Source: Nymphaea colorata (Eukaryota; Streptophyta; Magnoliopsida; Nymphaeales; Nymphaeaceae). Taken from it: a DNA stretch of 64,000 bases. The notes below the pieces were generated by a model. The model was not told the DNA's origin, did not search any database, and worked only from the letters and a program-made list of their open reading frames with translations. The translations under genes and the position numbers were made by a program. The stretch lies in contig NC_045140.1 in the NCBI RefSeq assembly GCF_008831285.2, positions 21,388,370-21,452,369 of the forward strand, in the 5' to 3' direction. Below are positions 37,261-50,700 of this stretch, in pieces. Positions within the stretch are counted from its first letter, which is position 1, and each line of letters begins with the position of its first letter.

Positions 37261-40200
37261 CAATTGACATGTCTCAAGTTTACCTCACCAGTTGCATCAT
37301 CGGCCCAATCACAATTTGTTCCTAAAACCGACCTAATCAGATTTCAATTGAGCTCCATTCAATGGAGGAAAAGTTCTACTACAAATATTTGTTGCATTTG
37401 GACCGTGAAAAATACCAACCAGATCCAAATGATCTGCAAGCTGGAGAACCTTAATGAATATCAGTTTTTCGAGTAGGGGTCATTCTATTGACATAGATTT
37501 AATTTGAGGTCCGGATCTAAAATGCGAACTACCTAAAATATACTATTGTAACAAGAATTAAAGTTTTTTACCTCCAGATCTTAAACTTATGGTTTCCAAT
37601 TATGTGGTTTATTAAGAAGGGCCTCACGTTAAATTGGGTCTCAAATTAGAATAATGGAAGGGGCCCCTTAAAGATCTATTCTTTGAAAAAAAAGGGGTTC
37701 TTTCTTGAACAGGAAAAATGAGGGCCCATTTCTGCTGCATATTTCAAACCCTTTTGAAGATGATTGTGAAAGGCATAACTTCCTTTAACTGCGGCCTGTC
37801 CTTTTCCTTTTTAGTTTGAATTGGTCTTAGTTTATTACAAGTGAAGAATTAATAAGGCCATTAAATGAGGTTGTTGTAGAATTACAAATTGACTGTACGG
37901 ACGTATTAAGTTAGAATAATTTCCTTTCTTTCGTTGCAAGGGAACGAGGGAGGGTGATGTTCGAAAAGCTGACTTGTGGAGTATAGGGGCGGACTTCTGA
38001 ACTCTGTGTGACTGTTCAACAGAATAGCAACCATGAAAATCGAACTAGCGACATGTTGTTTACATGCCAAGAGACTAGACCAGGCATAATTTCCTTTCTT
38101 GGGCTTATTTTTCCTTATATATATATATTTTTTAAAATGACTGCTCTTTATCAATTTTCTAATAAAAGTTGCACTTTTAGAAAAAAAAAAACAAAAAAAA
38201 AAGTATGAAACAAAGGGCTGAATGAATTTTCGCTAAGTCGAAAAAATAGAAAACAATTAGTTGCATGTCTTGTTTCAACGATCCTCCATCGCTAGGTTAT
38301 ATTCTCATAGTTTTAAGCTAACTTTTCCCTTTTCTGGTTAACAAAAATGCAGAACAACCCTTCGTCAGTTTCCAAGATAAATATGTCCCTTTTAAGAAAA
38401 TTATAAAAGGTGGCTTATTTTTTTTTAAAAAAAAATTATAAGCAACGTGTAAGCCCAAAAACGGGCATCCCTATTTGATTTATGTCCACAAAAAAATATT
38501 TCTCAATAAACTTTTTAACAATCATTGGTCAAATTTGCAAAGATTTTCAAAGTTTGTAGGCATATCAATGCAGACTAAAACAAATTTGGCAGATGGGTCC
38601 AATGTCAGATCCGCACCAGCCTGGATTAAACTCTGGCAGATTGAGTTCAAAGTGAAAATGGCAATAGGCGAAAGCCCTTTCAATGGATCGGACATATCCA
38701 ACTACCAATATGATTTCAAGACCACCTAACCAGGCCTAGTAAAGAAAACTAGATTCTGTACTTACCAAAGAAATTCAGATTCCATGTGCAGTTTCACAAC
38801 TGGATCTGAATACAACTCCGATATCCAATTCGGATATGATATACTCAGTATTGGATCTTACGCTAGGCAGGCAGATCCAGATTCGATTTCATTGTCCGAA
38901 CATTGGTAGATTCACACGAGACAAAATGTCCAAGTTAAGTCCATCCACCAACAAGATTTTCCATTTTTATGAACATCATTTTCTTGGTCTTGTTTCTACA
39001 TATTGCCTAATGCAGATGCTTCCAAGGCTCACCTAAGTAGGTCTCTCACTGCGTACTCACATTACCAGGACCCGGCGATTTCGGGTTCGAGTCACATGGT
39101 TGTGAATCCCCAACGTTTTTTGTGAAATTTCTCCGCTTGACAACTAGAATGCTTTAGCGGTGACCAGAAGCTGATCGTAGCTTCGATGATTGCGTTTCCA
39201 TTCATGCATCATGGGGCCAAGTCAATGCACTCTGAATGTAAGGTAAGAAATCCAGTCAAGTCAAGCTCATGAGATTGCCTGGACTCACTAACCCAGGAGG
39301 CAATCGAAGACAAAGGGAGCACGCTATAGGGCCCATTTCTTGTTCATGAGTCTTCACCTCTACCATTTTCACCTGCCATTCTCCTGTGCTGAAATTCCTC
39401 ATGTGTAGGAGACTCAAATGCAATCTATTCATTGTTGGGTCTTTCAGGATATGACGTCTTCAAGCGCTCCTTTTAGGGCTGCACAACGAGTTGAGCTAGC
39501 TCAAGTTCGACTCAAACTCGACTCGTTTATAAATAAGTCGAGCTCATACTCGAAATGTTAAACGAGTCGAATACGAGTTGTAAGAATTTGAATCGCTTAA
39601 ACTCGACTTGGCTCGACTACATAATGAATGTTGAATTATAATGAGAAAATAGTTAAACAAAGTAGCAACTAAATGAGTTAACAAGTTAAATGAGTTAAAC
39701 TAAACGAATTAGACTCGTGTAGATGGGGCTGGTTCCGACTCAAAGCTTGAAGATATTGAATTAGACTGAATTTTGATGTTACTAAAATTTTAAGTTACAC
39801 TTCGAGTAACCTGAGATTCATGAAATGTGAGATCTTGTGGATCATGCCCTGAATTCAAACTCCTTGAGTTTGAACGGCAGAAACATGTCGCTTGAGTTTG
39901 CATGTTAGATCCTATAAGCCATGTCCAGCTCCATATTTGAACTAATTGGGCCCTATAGCTCTTACGCAAATATTTGTTCAGTTCTTTCTCTCACCAAACT
40001 CCAGATCCAAATGAATTGTTATGGGTCATGCAACGTTCAAGACCCACCGGAAGACGACCTTCTCCGTCCATACCCTTGCCGGGAAACTTGTTCGAAGAGA
40101 AAAGGCTGACCCTGATTTCTTGGGGCGACTTTCCAACAGTCTATTGAATGAACGGTGTTGGTCTCCTGTCTCCGCGTACGACGACAACATACCCTTGTAT

Positions 40201-41733
40201 TCAACGTGACCGGCTAACCCTGGACATGGGTTTACTCGAGAAGGATTCTTATGATTATAAATGACAACTACAAGTAATCGTACCAGCTTTTCCCATTTGC
40301 GACTTGGGTTCAAATGTGACGACCTGGTCTTATGAGCTAGCTTTTGAATTGAGTTTGACCGTCACCTGAGGTAAAGTGTAGAAAGAGAGAAAAGAGGGGA
40401 TGAAAATATCCAAAGGAGAATTTGTTTTTCCACAAACTTTTTTCCCGTCTATTTGTTCTAAGATTTCCCATTAAAATAACCACAAAATTCCCATCGATCA
40501 GACATCAGGCGGTCGAACCGAGAGGAAATTGATTATGGCTAATTTTGCTTTAGAAATAAGTTTTCATGGAATGAAGTGGTTAAAACGTGCTGAAATTAGC
40601 AACTATGGGCAGAATCACTTTGTACCAGAAAAGAACTTCTAGGGCATAAGACCTGATGACAAGCCTGAAACCAAGTCAGCCTGCCAACATGATTAGGCAT
40701 AGCCATCAGATGAAAATCAATGTAATAAAACCGGCAGCATGACCAAAGCATTCATTTTCATATTGTGCTTGAACAGCATCAAAACAATGAAGACCCCAGA
40801 ATTTCAAGATCCGAACACCATGTTTTGGAAACGGGATCATGCATGCGAATAGAATTGAACAAATGGAAGCACTGAAATTTCTGTAGTTGGCAACGGTTAC
40901 CTCCAGTTAGTTGGTGAAAAATAAACAGACTGCTGGAACTAACATGATCGATTACTGAAGCTCAAGAGTGGAGCATGAGTAATTCAGATGGAAACCACGT
41001 TGTCATATAGCGCACAATTGGTGGAGTAGTCAAAATTTGAAGTGAATATATCTGAAGCCAATTTTTCTCAGATGCATGTGTTGACAGAGAAAAGTTAACT
41101 GCCATTCTCATGAAAAGATCCAGTTGTCTAATAGACCTTCAATAAAGATGTATCTAAACAACGCAAATCTCCAGTAAATTCATTGGGAAAGGCATTCCCT
41201 TTTGGATCCCCTACAATTTATTTCCATCAAATTCTCCCAAATTGTCACCTCCCAGTTACTTGGAAAAATGGCTTTGAATCAGCATCTTTATGGAAACCCG
41301 CAGCTTCAGACGAGCCATATTACACAGGCTTTGCTATTCAACAAGTTCTGATCATAGATAAAAGATTGCAGTTTCAAGGGATGCCCCACATGAACTCCAT
41401 TTTGGAGTGAGTTATTGAGCCGAAGCAACATCAACTGGTTTTGCGGCAACCAGTTTCACTAGCAGTTAATTGGCACAGGAACAGTTTCCAGATGGAAACT
41501 GCAGTTATACCCGGACAAAGCCATCCAAGGTATCAAACTATCGCTTGTCGTCCACCGAGTTGGAAGAGTCAACAGCCATGATTGGAATACTGGAAGAGAA
41601 CAACCACAATACAAACATGCCCAACTTCAACTCTTAACACAGAAAAAACAATTTCTGAAGTCACTTATCAGACATCGCATAAAAACTGTCTGGGACTGAA
41701 ATTGTTGAACAGAAGATCTACAACATTTCACTG
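37261..41733. other. Gene-free stretch with repeat debris
   Basis: Short frames only. 39473-39760 carries the CTCGACTCGTTTATAAA / GAGTCGAGCTC motif cluster common in plant repetitive DNA, and a weaker relative lies at about 10575-10690. About 38990-39130 contains a pol III box-B-like GGGTTCGAGTC. The right end adjoins the bL25 stop and includes its 3' untranslated region. Confidence 0.4.
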
Positions 41734-44557
41734 CTACAATTTTTCTGAGACAATCTTACATATAGGAAATGTGTCATTTTTGCTCAAAAGCTTCAACGAA
41801 GGATCAACTTTAATATCTCGCATAAAAATTCTATCTCCAATATCAAGGTTGCTCAAATCAACGTCAATTTTAGGCAAAATATTGTTAGCAGGGCAGAGGT
41901 ACTTCAGACTGGTTCTGATCTTCCTTAGTGCGCCTCCTACACCAAAGCGAAGGATGTGATTAATTCTGGAAGACATCTACCAACTTATCACAAAGAGCAT
42001 ACGAATGAAACAGGTTAGTGATTAGTCTTATGTATCATATAAGCAAACAAGTCATCACAACTAGGAAAATCAAACAAACACATTATCACCATGGTCATTA
42101 CATTTACAGCATTATACTTGATACAAGTTTAATCAAATAACCTGTGACCCGGGTTTTGTTGCCACTTGCCAGAAGTGCAAAGAAATTACACCACGCTTGC
42201 TATGTTAGTTTTGGTATTTAAAGTTAACCTGGGTTTGGTTGCCAAGGTCAAAACACAGGCTACACGGCTACATCACGCTCCCAATGTTGGTTTTGGCACT
42301 TGGCATATAAGCACATATGCAACACCACAAAAAAGCCCTTAGCGTACATCCCCAAACCCATGCTTCACCTTCTGCAAGTAGTAATGCTCAGGAGAGTTGA
42401 ACCACGGCTTCCCAGCTGACGGCCACATCCTGTCCCAATACACCAAACACTGATTCTTGACATTTTTAATTAACAGGGATAAGGTTTTTGAGAACGTCTT
42501 GCAAAGACCACAAGATCATCTTTAGAAAGGAGGGATTCTGACAACATCCTAGTTAAAAACCACACATAATTTAGTATTTGAAAACATTAAAAAATCAGAA
42601 AAGACAAAAACTCAAGCTCCCATGATCTATTATTCTCTTAGGCTCCAATATGATCCTAGGCACAGACGAGCCTAGAGAGTCAAGGTGAACTACATAGGAC
42701 ATGACAAATGAATCCATAGCCACTGATGCATAAGAAACAACATTCACATTCTTTCAAAGCATTAAGCGAGAAAATTGCAGGTTAGTCAAATAAGGTTAAG
42801 AGAACTGTATGGGAGGTCGATTTGAAGAGGAAACCCATGCCTCATAATTAAGGTCAAATATGCTGACAAGATATGCATAAGGTTAAATATGCTGCGATCT
42901 GATAGCATCTTAAGTTCACAGCATTTTTAGGCGTGCTGTGGGCTATCCTTTCAACATGTTAATCCAATTGATGTACAAGGTAATTAACCTCCTATTATAT
43001 TAATTCTATGAAGATGTATACATTTGTTGATAATTCTAACTTCAATAGGATACATATGCATAAGAATTTTTAGGATAACGGGTAACTAAATAATCCTAAT
43101 ACCCCATCCAACAATCAGTTTCAACGTAGTCCAGAACAAATGTAAGCAATCCTAATTATGAAATGAATGATGAAAAAAACTTCTCTGAGTGAACAGGCAA
43201 AAGACAGCAGCATACGAGGAATTTCCTAAATCTGTCCCATCTAGGCGATTCATACAAAAATTTCAACTGCATAAATAAAGAACACAAGCAGTCCAAGCCT
43301 TTTTCTGTATGATACATACTAGTGGGCAGTTCACGGATGTGTAATTTCTTTTTGTGAACATGGGACGGATGCCTGACGGGTTTAAGAGGTCCATAAGTAG
43401 AACAAGACAACTCAAAGAGAATTTTTTAGCTCACAAGCATGCCACTTTTTTATTATCAATCTCAGCTATCCAGATAAATTCATTCAATGCCAACTAGTTG
43501 ATCTTCCTGATAAATTTTGAGAAGTCTTTTACGTCCTCTCCTTTCCATAGGAAGGACAGCCAATGCATGGATAAACAACGATTTCAAAGCGAAAGGAGAA
43601 CATTTCATGATTCAGATCAGCATGAGAAAGCAGAAAACGATGTTCGTATGTTCAAAAGTTTTCTGTAATTCAATCATGTCAAGCCATAACCATTCAATCT
43701 AATTACCATTACAAGACGGAAGGCGCAAGCTTATCCGAATTCATACAACTATTATCAAAGTTTGACTTCATTCTGATCAACAATAAGCAAATCAGGTTTC
43801 CCAAAATGGCAATTCCCGCTCCTTAATTCAATTATTGCAATAGGTTCGCCAGCAACTTGACCAAAGTGAATTCAGAGAAGACGTTCATAAGTGGATATCA
43901 AAAGTAATGGATAACAAAGAAACCCAAACACGGCATTTCCCAACAAAAAAAAGAATTGCAATTAAACATTCACCTTTCTTAATGCCAGGGCAATCGCTCG
44001 CGCCATTGAAAACGATCGGCACATCGACCTCCAACTCGCCACCATCCATCGCCCATACAAGCACCAAGTTCAGGATCTCCCCCGTTTCAGAATTACGATG
44101 AACCTGAAACTCACAACCAAAATCCCTCAAAGTCCCCCCGGACACAAGTTTGGAAAAGTAACCGGACCACACAGGAAGGGATCTTCACCTTGATGGGCAA
44201 AACGGTGCCAGATTCGAGCACATGAGAAGAGCCGGGGCCGGCGAGGATGCGGAGGTCGAAGGTGCGGGAGAGGAAGAAGGGCTCCTCGACGGAGCCGAGG
44301 AGGGTGAGGATGTGGTTTCGATCGGCGGTGATGAGGCGCTTGCGGGAGACGGGGAAGGAGTTATTGCGCTCGAAGATCACGGCCGGGATCCTCCCTTGCG
44401 CCCTCTCGCGAGCCGCGACTCTCCTGCCCGTGAACTCCCTCGGCACCGCTTCTATCGCCAGCTCCTGCAACGAAGACGACGATGAGGAGGAAAGGGCCCT
44501 GGACAACGATGGTTGCGCCCTACACAATGTGGCGGCGACACGCCATTTCTGCATCAT
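41734..44557 (-). CDS. Organellar (probably mitochondrial) ribosomal protein bL25 family, three exons
   Basis: Exons on the minus strand: 44557-44189, 44103-43974, 41936-41734, with GT..AG borders. The joined frame gives 233 residues. Two ATGs stand in tandem and the first is taken. Residues 1-30 look like a mitochondrial presequence (Arg, Ser and Ala rich, no acidic residue: MMQKWRVAATLCRAQPSLSR...). The body matches the plant 'ribosomal protein L25 / Gln-tRNA synthetase anticodon-binding' family: LAIEAVPREFTGRRVAARER and GRIPAVIFERN (5S rRNA-binding barrel), HRNSETGEILNLVLVWA, ELEVDVPIVFNGASDCPGIKKGG, and a C-terminal domain with IDVDLSNLDIGDRIFMRDI and VDPSLKLLSKND. Bacterial bL25 contacts 5S rRNA in the large subunit. 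The second intron (about 2.0 kb) is unusually long for such a small gene. The organelle is inferred from the presequence only. Confidence 0.9.
42150..42311. repeat. Imperfect 80-bp tandem duplication in the bL25 intron
   Basis: Copy one starts GGGTTTTGTTGCCA at 42151 and copy two GGGTTTGGTTGCCA at 42231. Both continue through ACACCACGCT/ACATCACGCT to TTAGTTTTGG/TTGGTTTTGG. The repeat lies within the long second intron. Confidence 0.7.
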
Positions 44558-45136
44558 CGTGCTCCCTCCCGCTCCCTCTCTCTTCTTGGTTATCGGCCGG
44601 CGAACCTCCCTTTCCTTGGGTTTAGGGGTTTAGAGACTTGGACGTCTGGGGTTTTATCTTATGTAACGAACCCATTTGATTCGTGTGTGAACCTTACATG
44701 TACCTGACCCGGTCATGAACAGTCTTGCGTCAGGTAATAAATCAAAATTACATGAACACTCATGTATTTGCAATCAGTCTAACAAAAATGATATCTGGTG
44801 AACACGGTAGAAGTCTCTACTCAACTTTTTATTTCTTTACTTTCGGTGCTTTGAGGTGGCCTCCTCTTTTTACTGTTTTCAAAACAAATTCTTACGACAC
44901 TTTAAACCTTTCTAAAAGTTTTCTAACTACTGCTTCTAAATCTAAACGTGTTCTCTATTCAGCCCGAAGTGGCACATCCCAAATCTGCAGAAGAAGATTG
45001 AAGTGCACCACCGTCCACTTGCAGATGAAGCCCATCTTCCATGGCACCCGTTCTTGAAAGTTATCAGTTATGAGAATCCTTTTCTCATCCTTTTCCTAAA
45101 CCAAATAGCTGGAAGGTTGTATTCAAGCATCCTTTA
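44558..45136. other. Upstream region of the bL25 gene
   Basis: The first 80 bp contain CCCTCTCT-type leader sequence. No other gene was recognised, and no TATA box was clearly seen on the minus strand. Confidence 0.35.
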
Positions 45137-45375
45137 TGGGGCGTTTGATTACTCTGAAATTGAAATCCATGGATCTGATGTGGCATGCTTTTACAAAGGT
45201 CTATACTAAAATTCATAGTTCATCAAATTAAGAATTTTAGTTCAGACCTAAGATCCTTATTTTACTTCTTTGCATTTATGAAAGGTCCAATTTAAGAATA
45301 GAGGGGGGAGGGTCCCATCTTAAGTTCATTAAATCTTAAAGATCTCAAACCCGAGGCTATCAATCAAACACCCTC
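45137..45375. mobile_element. Tourist/PIF-Harbinger-like MITE
   Basis: 239 bp with ends GGGGCGTTTGATT (left) and, read on the other strand, GAGGGTGTTTGATT (right). The element is bracketed by TTA at 45134-45136 and 45376-45378, the three-base target duplication expected for PIF/Harbinger elements. The interior is non-coding. Confidence 0.6.
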
Positions 45376-45378
45376 TTA

Positions 45379-48300
45379 GTTCTGTTATGTTCATGAAAAA
45401 ATTAAAAAATTAATTTAAACTTATCTATTGCAACCTGTTTGTAATAAATTTAACTTAGTAGTCTCATAACGCCAGTCAGTGCTGCTACCCTCTTGAGATT
45501 AGTGAACTGACTGAGACAAGCTTGGTCTGACATCATTGTCCTAGTCGAAGCAACGATAAAATAAATTGGGCAAGGAAGCGTTCAAAAACAGTCATCATAT
45601 ATAGGATGAGCTAACTTAGTAGTTTCATTCTATTTTCACAAAGAAGAGTTTTGGGGCTTTTGGTCTCGTCTGGAAAGAAAGAAAGAAATCAAATGAAGAA
45701 TGAAGTCTTTAAGGGCACACGCTCATTTCCCTTCCGAAGGATCTCAAATCAGTGCCTGCTTAATCAAACAGTGGGTTTTATAAAAAAAACAGCAGTGATC
45801 TCAGGTCCACACTGCTTCTTTAAAACCTTGGATCTAAAGTCGGATCTTTTTTTTGTTTTTTGATTTTTTGTTGGGGATGGTGCTGCTGCTGAGGGACTTC
45901 AAAGCATCTTCAATGATCTCAGATCACCAAAGCTTTCAGATCTCGATAAACAAACATGTCACCGAAGATTTCAGATCTCGATAAACAAACATGGCCTAAA
46001 AGTTTCAACTCTTGCTTTTTTATTGCACTTTCAAGCAACAAACTCCTCCGTTCAATTTATGAGTGCACAAAACACTCAGATTTTCAGTGCTCATGACATA
46101 CAAAGCAAACTCACAAAGCATGTGAGCTTTCTCATGGTTGCACAAAGCACTTGATTTTACCACACGCACAAGTAGGATTGTTAATATTTTTTTACTTCTG
46201 TCCAATTCTTACCCAAACTCAACGCATTTGGCTAGCCTGTTAATTGTCCAGGAAAACGGTAACCAGAGCCGCAATCAGAACAATGGTACTAAGTCCACTG
46301 ATTTGCCTTCACCTGAGTAACTGAATTGAATTAGAGATCCACTAACAGAACAACATGATCAGATACATTACTCAGAAAATTCAGCATGAACTGAGCTTTA
46401 ACAGAAGAAGGTTAAGATTGGAGCTCAAAGATGCATGAGAACAATGACTTGGAAAATGTTTCAGCAGATCATCCGCGTTCTTTTTCCCGGACGACAACAG
46501 TCTGATTCACCATCTAACTACCAATATTGCTATTGCCAATTAATCCTAATCCATTGGTGTCTGTGTTAGGATTCTGTTTAAATTGAGATCGTGGTCTGCT
46601 CCTTGGAAATCCTTGCTATGGTTCCTAATTAGTGTCGCAACGATACAAAACCAAATTCGTGATTACTGTTCTGGAGAGCAAATTGACAGAAACTTCTCAT
46701 GTCTTTGCTTATTGGGGATTCCACCACTCAGAGATAAGGAACCAAGGTGTGGCTCAGACCAACTCCACCTAGAAGGCCCACGATTCCTTCAGGTGCAGAG
46801 TTTCATACAAGAGCTAAGCACCCATCTGCAACTACTCGGCTAGATTGTTAAGAGCTCTAACTAAAACTCGTTTCTTTTACTGTTTCATAGACTTCACCTG
46901 TGACCTGTTGAAAGTTACCCTGAAATTCGTCGATAGCAATCGAAACTTGCCTGGAGAGAAGTGCATTGAACTTTCTTCATCATTGAGTGAGTTCTAAATG
47001 AAGTCCAGAATCTGAACTCTTTGAAGATTAACATCTGTGACTTTCTAACCGGAAGTCGTGTGCCTGGTTCAACTCAAGTAACGAAGGTGCTCGTGAAAAT
47101 GAAACGTTACTAGTACAGTAAACGCCCGTCAACCATCTTGATCAGACTTTGAATCTAGGCAACAAACATAGATATGCGTTTTTTTTTTTTTTTGTTACGA
47201 TTTCTCTTTTTGGGTATGCAAGTCGAGTTGAAGAAAGCATCCAATTAAACAGCTTCATTCGTACGATCAACGTAAAAAGACATATGTTTCACTTGAAAGA
47301 GGTGAAGAATTCAATACTGAGCAGCAAAAACTAAGTACAAATTTATTCAACCCAAACTTGTTCGTTTAGAAAATTTTGAAAGAATCGATCGACTTCAGGT
47401 AAGAACCGACGGTTAACCCTGGAGCAATGGCAGCACAGAGTACAATTTTTAGTATAGAGAAGCGGAAGTGGGTCCGATCCAGAGCAGATACCATACGAAG
47501 TCAGATTAATTTAGACGGGTCTGCTCAGATTTAGAAAAAGATATGCAGAAGTTACATCTTGGATCAGACCCATCTTCATCAGCACCGAGTGGACGTGTGC
47601 AATTGGGGTTTCCGCTAACGGGCCCTTTAAGGAGTCAAGTTTATCTATCAACTCACAACACGAAATAATGATGCATCAAAGGAGTATACTTCAAGAAAAC
47701 CAGACACAGAAAAATGGATAAAGGGGTATTCAAGATTGCATTATATAAATATATATATATATATATATGCTGATGATCAAAGTTGCCGCTTTTTACGTGC
47801 AGATAATTATTATAATTTTAGACTTCACAGTCCTTTTCAAGTTATATCTGAAACTTGCTTCTTCGGCGACTACTTTCTGTAAGAGTTAATGCGCAGGAGA
47901 CACGACTTCTTGCGAGAAGAAGAAAATTTGGTATCGATCCAAACTTTTATATACGGCTATGTCAGATTCTCTCCTGATTCAAGAACAACTTTGCATGCAT
48001 GCATGTGAATTTTTTACTTTGTCCGCAGGTGAAAAATTCACATAGAAGTTAAAGGGAGAGAGATAGAGAGGGAGGGAGAGATTGATCACGTAGAGCTACC
48101 ATTTTGATATCGATATGAAAAGCTTTCGTCGTCCATTGGTGTTTCTTCCGGCTGGCTGATCTCATATAAAAGAGTTCTCTTTTCATTAGTTCTTACCGGT
48201 GCATGATGCACATCAAGCACCATCTTTGAGAAATTTTATCTCGTCCGATCCGATCCACAGATGAAAAAGACAAAAAGAAAAGATTTACCTGTTAAAGCAT

Positions 48301-50297
48301 GGAAAAGTAGTTTTTAACCTTGATCTACTTTTCCGGTTACTTTCTTGCAATGTTTCCTATCGAACTATGAATGTCTATCTCGATTACCAATTAATTTCTC
48401 CCACCCACCTCTTTCTCTGAAAGCAAAGATGGGGCTAACCACCATATCGGCCATGCATTTAAGCGCTGGTTCATCCAACGGCAAGGGTTTGAAAAGGGGC
48501 AACGGATCATGAAAAAGAGAGAAGAGAGACAGAAAGTGGTGGAAGCATGCGATGACAAAAGGGACGATCTTTGTAGGAAGAATTATTGAAGGCCAAGCTG
48601 AGCTGCGACTCAGTAAGGTCCACTTGTTGGTCACCATTTGGGTTCAATAATGTGGCCAAGGTGCATTGCAACCTATCACCAACACCATTAATGTATCCCA
48701 TGCTGCTCCTCCCCGTCCGGACAGGCAGGCCTTTCCTTTGATCACGGCCCGTAAAGTGACCTTCCAAAGCCCGAACCCCCACGTTGTCCCCCTCCCCTCT
48801 TGTCACTGTACCGATCAATTTCACCGCCAACCATTGAACCTTGTGGTGGTTCCCGGCGGAGCTAGAATTTTTTTTTGGCTGAGAAGCACTTTGAGTCGCC
48901 AACCCGAGTTTGATGTGGGCATCGCATGTGACTGAAACTAGATCTGCCTGCCTTCGCTGTACTCGGATTTTTGTAGGTCTGCTGACCGCACTGGCCCACA
49001 CCAGTCACACTATAACTCTGTTACGTTGCGGATGCATGTCTCTATGGTGGATCTACCGTCACTGTTTTTGGGTAAGATTCTTTTTCTTCTGGGAAGGGAG
49101 AAATTTGGAGATTTGCTTAATAATTGGTGATTGATGGTGAATAAGATGGCATGATTATTGGGTGGGGTTATAGAGAATGTATGGAATTATTGAGCATTGC
49201 ATGAGACAAAACAGGCTTTGTGAATGTGATTGTAGGCCAAAGTGGAGTTGATTAACAGAAGACCTCATGTTCACTTATAGTTGTTGCATATTGCTTTCAT
49301 AATTAATATCATGGTCGTAAAAATGTCGGATATTACGAGGGGCTAAGAAAAGGTAAGCATAGGAAATAGAAAGCGTAAAATTCTGAATCTGTATTCTCCA
49401 GTATCGTCGTTACATCATGACTTCGGATATTTGTTGATGCCATGATAGAATCACAAAGTACTCCCGTGTGAAATTCTCGTACAAAGAAATTAATTTGACC
49501 GCATTCTCTATTCTTCTTTCATTTTTGTTGATAAAAGAAAGCTACTGCTTTATAACGAAAACTACAAACCGCAGTGACCGAATTTTCTCTTTTCGATAAA
49601 GATCGGCCATTATAAGCGACAATATGATAATCATAGTTCGGTTGATTAATATATCGTATGTCTTTTTTATGATATGAATCACAAAGTACTCCTATTTGGA
49701 CATATCTGCAGACACCTCCGTGTACACTCGATCGACGGAAAAGTGATGTGTGAACATGGTTTATTATTAACCCAACCAAGTAGGAGCAGTAGGGGGCAAT
49801 GGTAGATGCCATTGATGCCGATGAAGAAGGTAGAAACGATAATGAAAGATCAGATTCATGGTGGGCCGCTTTCCGATTTTTTGCCTGCAAAGAATCCGAT
49901 CGTCGACGTCTTTTAGTTGGTGTGAATCCAATGCATGCATTTGCGCCCTGTTGAGATAGTAATATTCAACGTTCACTCATGAGAATGTGGTTGGTAAATC
50001 AAGTTCCTGAACTCTCGTATTATGAGCTTTTAAGTTCACGAACTGATTGGCCGCATACCTGGGCCCGGGTCAAGCACGTACTAATATTAGAAATTTAGTT
50101 GGGTACTGGGTCTACATATATAGACAATGGATCATTACATACTACATGTTTGGATATCCATTTTAAAAGTGATCTAATATTCTTGGGTCTGTATTACTCA
50201 ATCCTAATGCATCTAACATGAATTGAAGTTTATAAGAGGCTTGTCATTGGCAAGACGTCATTCGGATTTTGTCTAGGGTAGTGGTACTTAAAAGCAT
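45379..50297. other. Gene-free intergenic stretch
   Basis: A 35-bp direct repeat (45925-45959 and 45960-45994, each with TTTCAGATCTCGATAAACAA) and an (AT)n run at about 47745-47768 are the only clear structures. Open frames at 48507-49001 and 49519-49890 (minus) start on non-ATG codons and match nothing I know. Confidence 0.4.
47745..47768. repeat. (AT)n microsatellite
   Basis: An uninterrupted TA/AT run in AT-rich intergenic DNA, preceded by ATTATATAAAT. No further function is implied. Confidence 0.8.
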
Positions 50298-50700
50298 TGT
50301 CACAATTTTTTTTTTTTTTGAAAAAAACAGGTTAAAACATGAAAAATAAGTCAACCAAATAAAATGGCAAAAAATGATTTTTTAAAAAACGCCGAAATTA
50401 AAAAAACACATTTCGAATGTGTTTATTTTCCCTTTTTTCCATTTTAGGAGTTTTTTTTCACATTTTTTAATGCCAAACTGCTTGTTTTTATTTTTTAATT
50501 TTTATTTGTTATTTATCTACTTATTGTTTGATGTTGTCTTATTAGTTTCTCATTTATTTTACTTTTTCGTAATTTTTAAGGTTTTAAATGTTTTTAAAAT
50601 TTACTGTATGTTTCATTTTGTTTCAAGCTTGCCGTATTACATCTATAAAAACCTTACAATTTAAAATGTAAAAAAGATACTTGTGACTATGACTTAGAAG
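50298..50700 (+). repeat. T-rich dispersed repeat, copy 2
   Basis: Same orientation and internal order as the copy at 36868-37260: GTCACA plus a T run, TTTGAAAAAAAC, AATGCCAAACTGC, TTGATGTTGTCTTATTAG, CTCATTTATTTTA, and an end near GTGACTATGAC. The copies differ by many substitutions, so the insertions are not recent. Confidence 0.55.

Noticed and set aside
48507-49001. 164-codon minus-strand open frame
   Set aside because: It starts on GTG, matches no family I know, has no intron or promoter context, and parts overlap equally open plus-strand frames.
49519-49809. 97-codon minus-strand frame with an internal ATG (MASTIAPYCS...)
   Set aside because: No homologous family recognised, no signal or domain, AT-rich surroundings.
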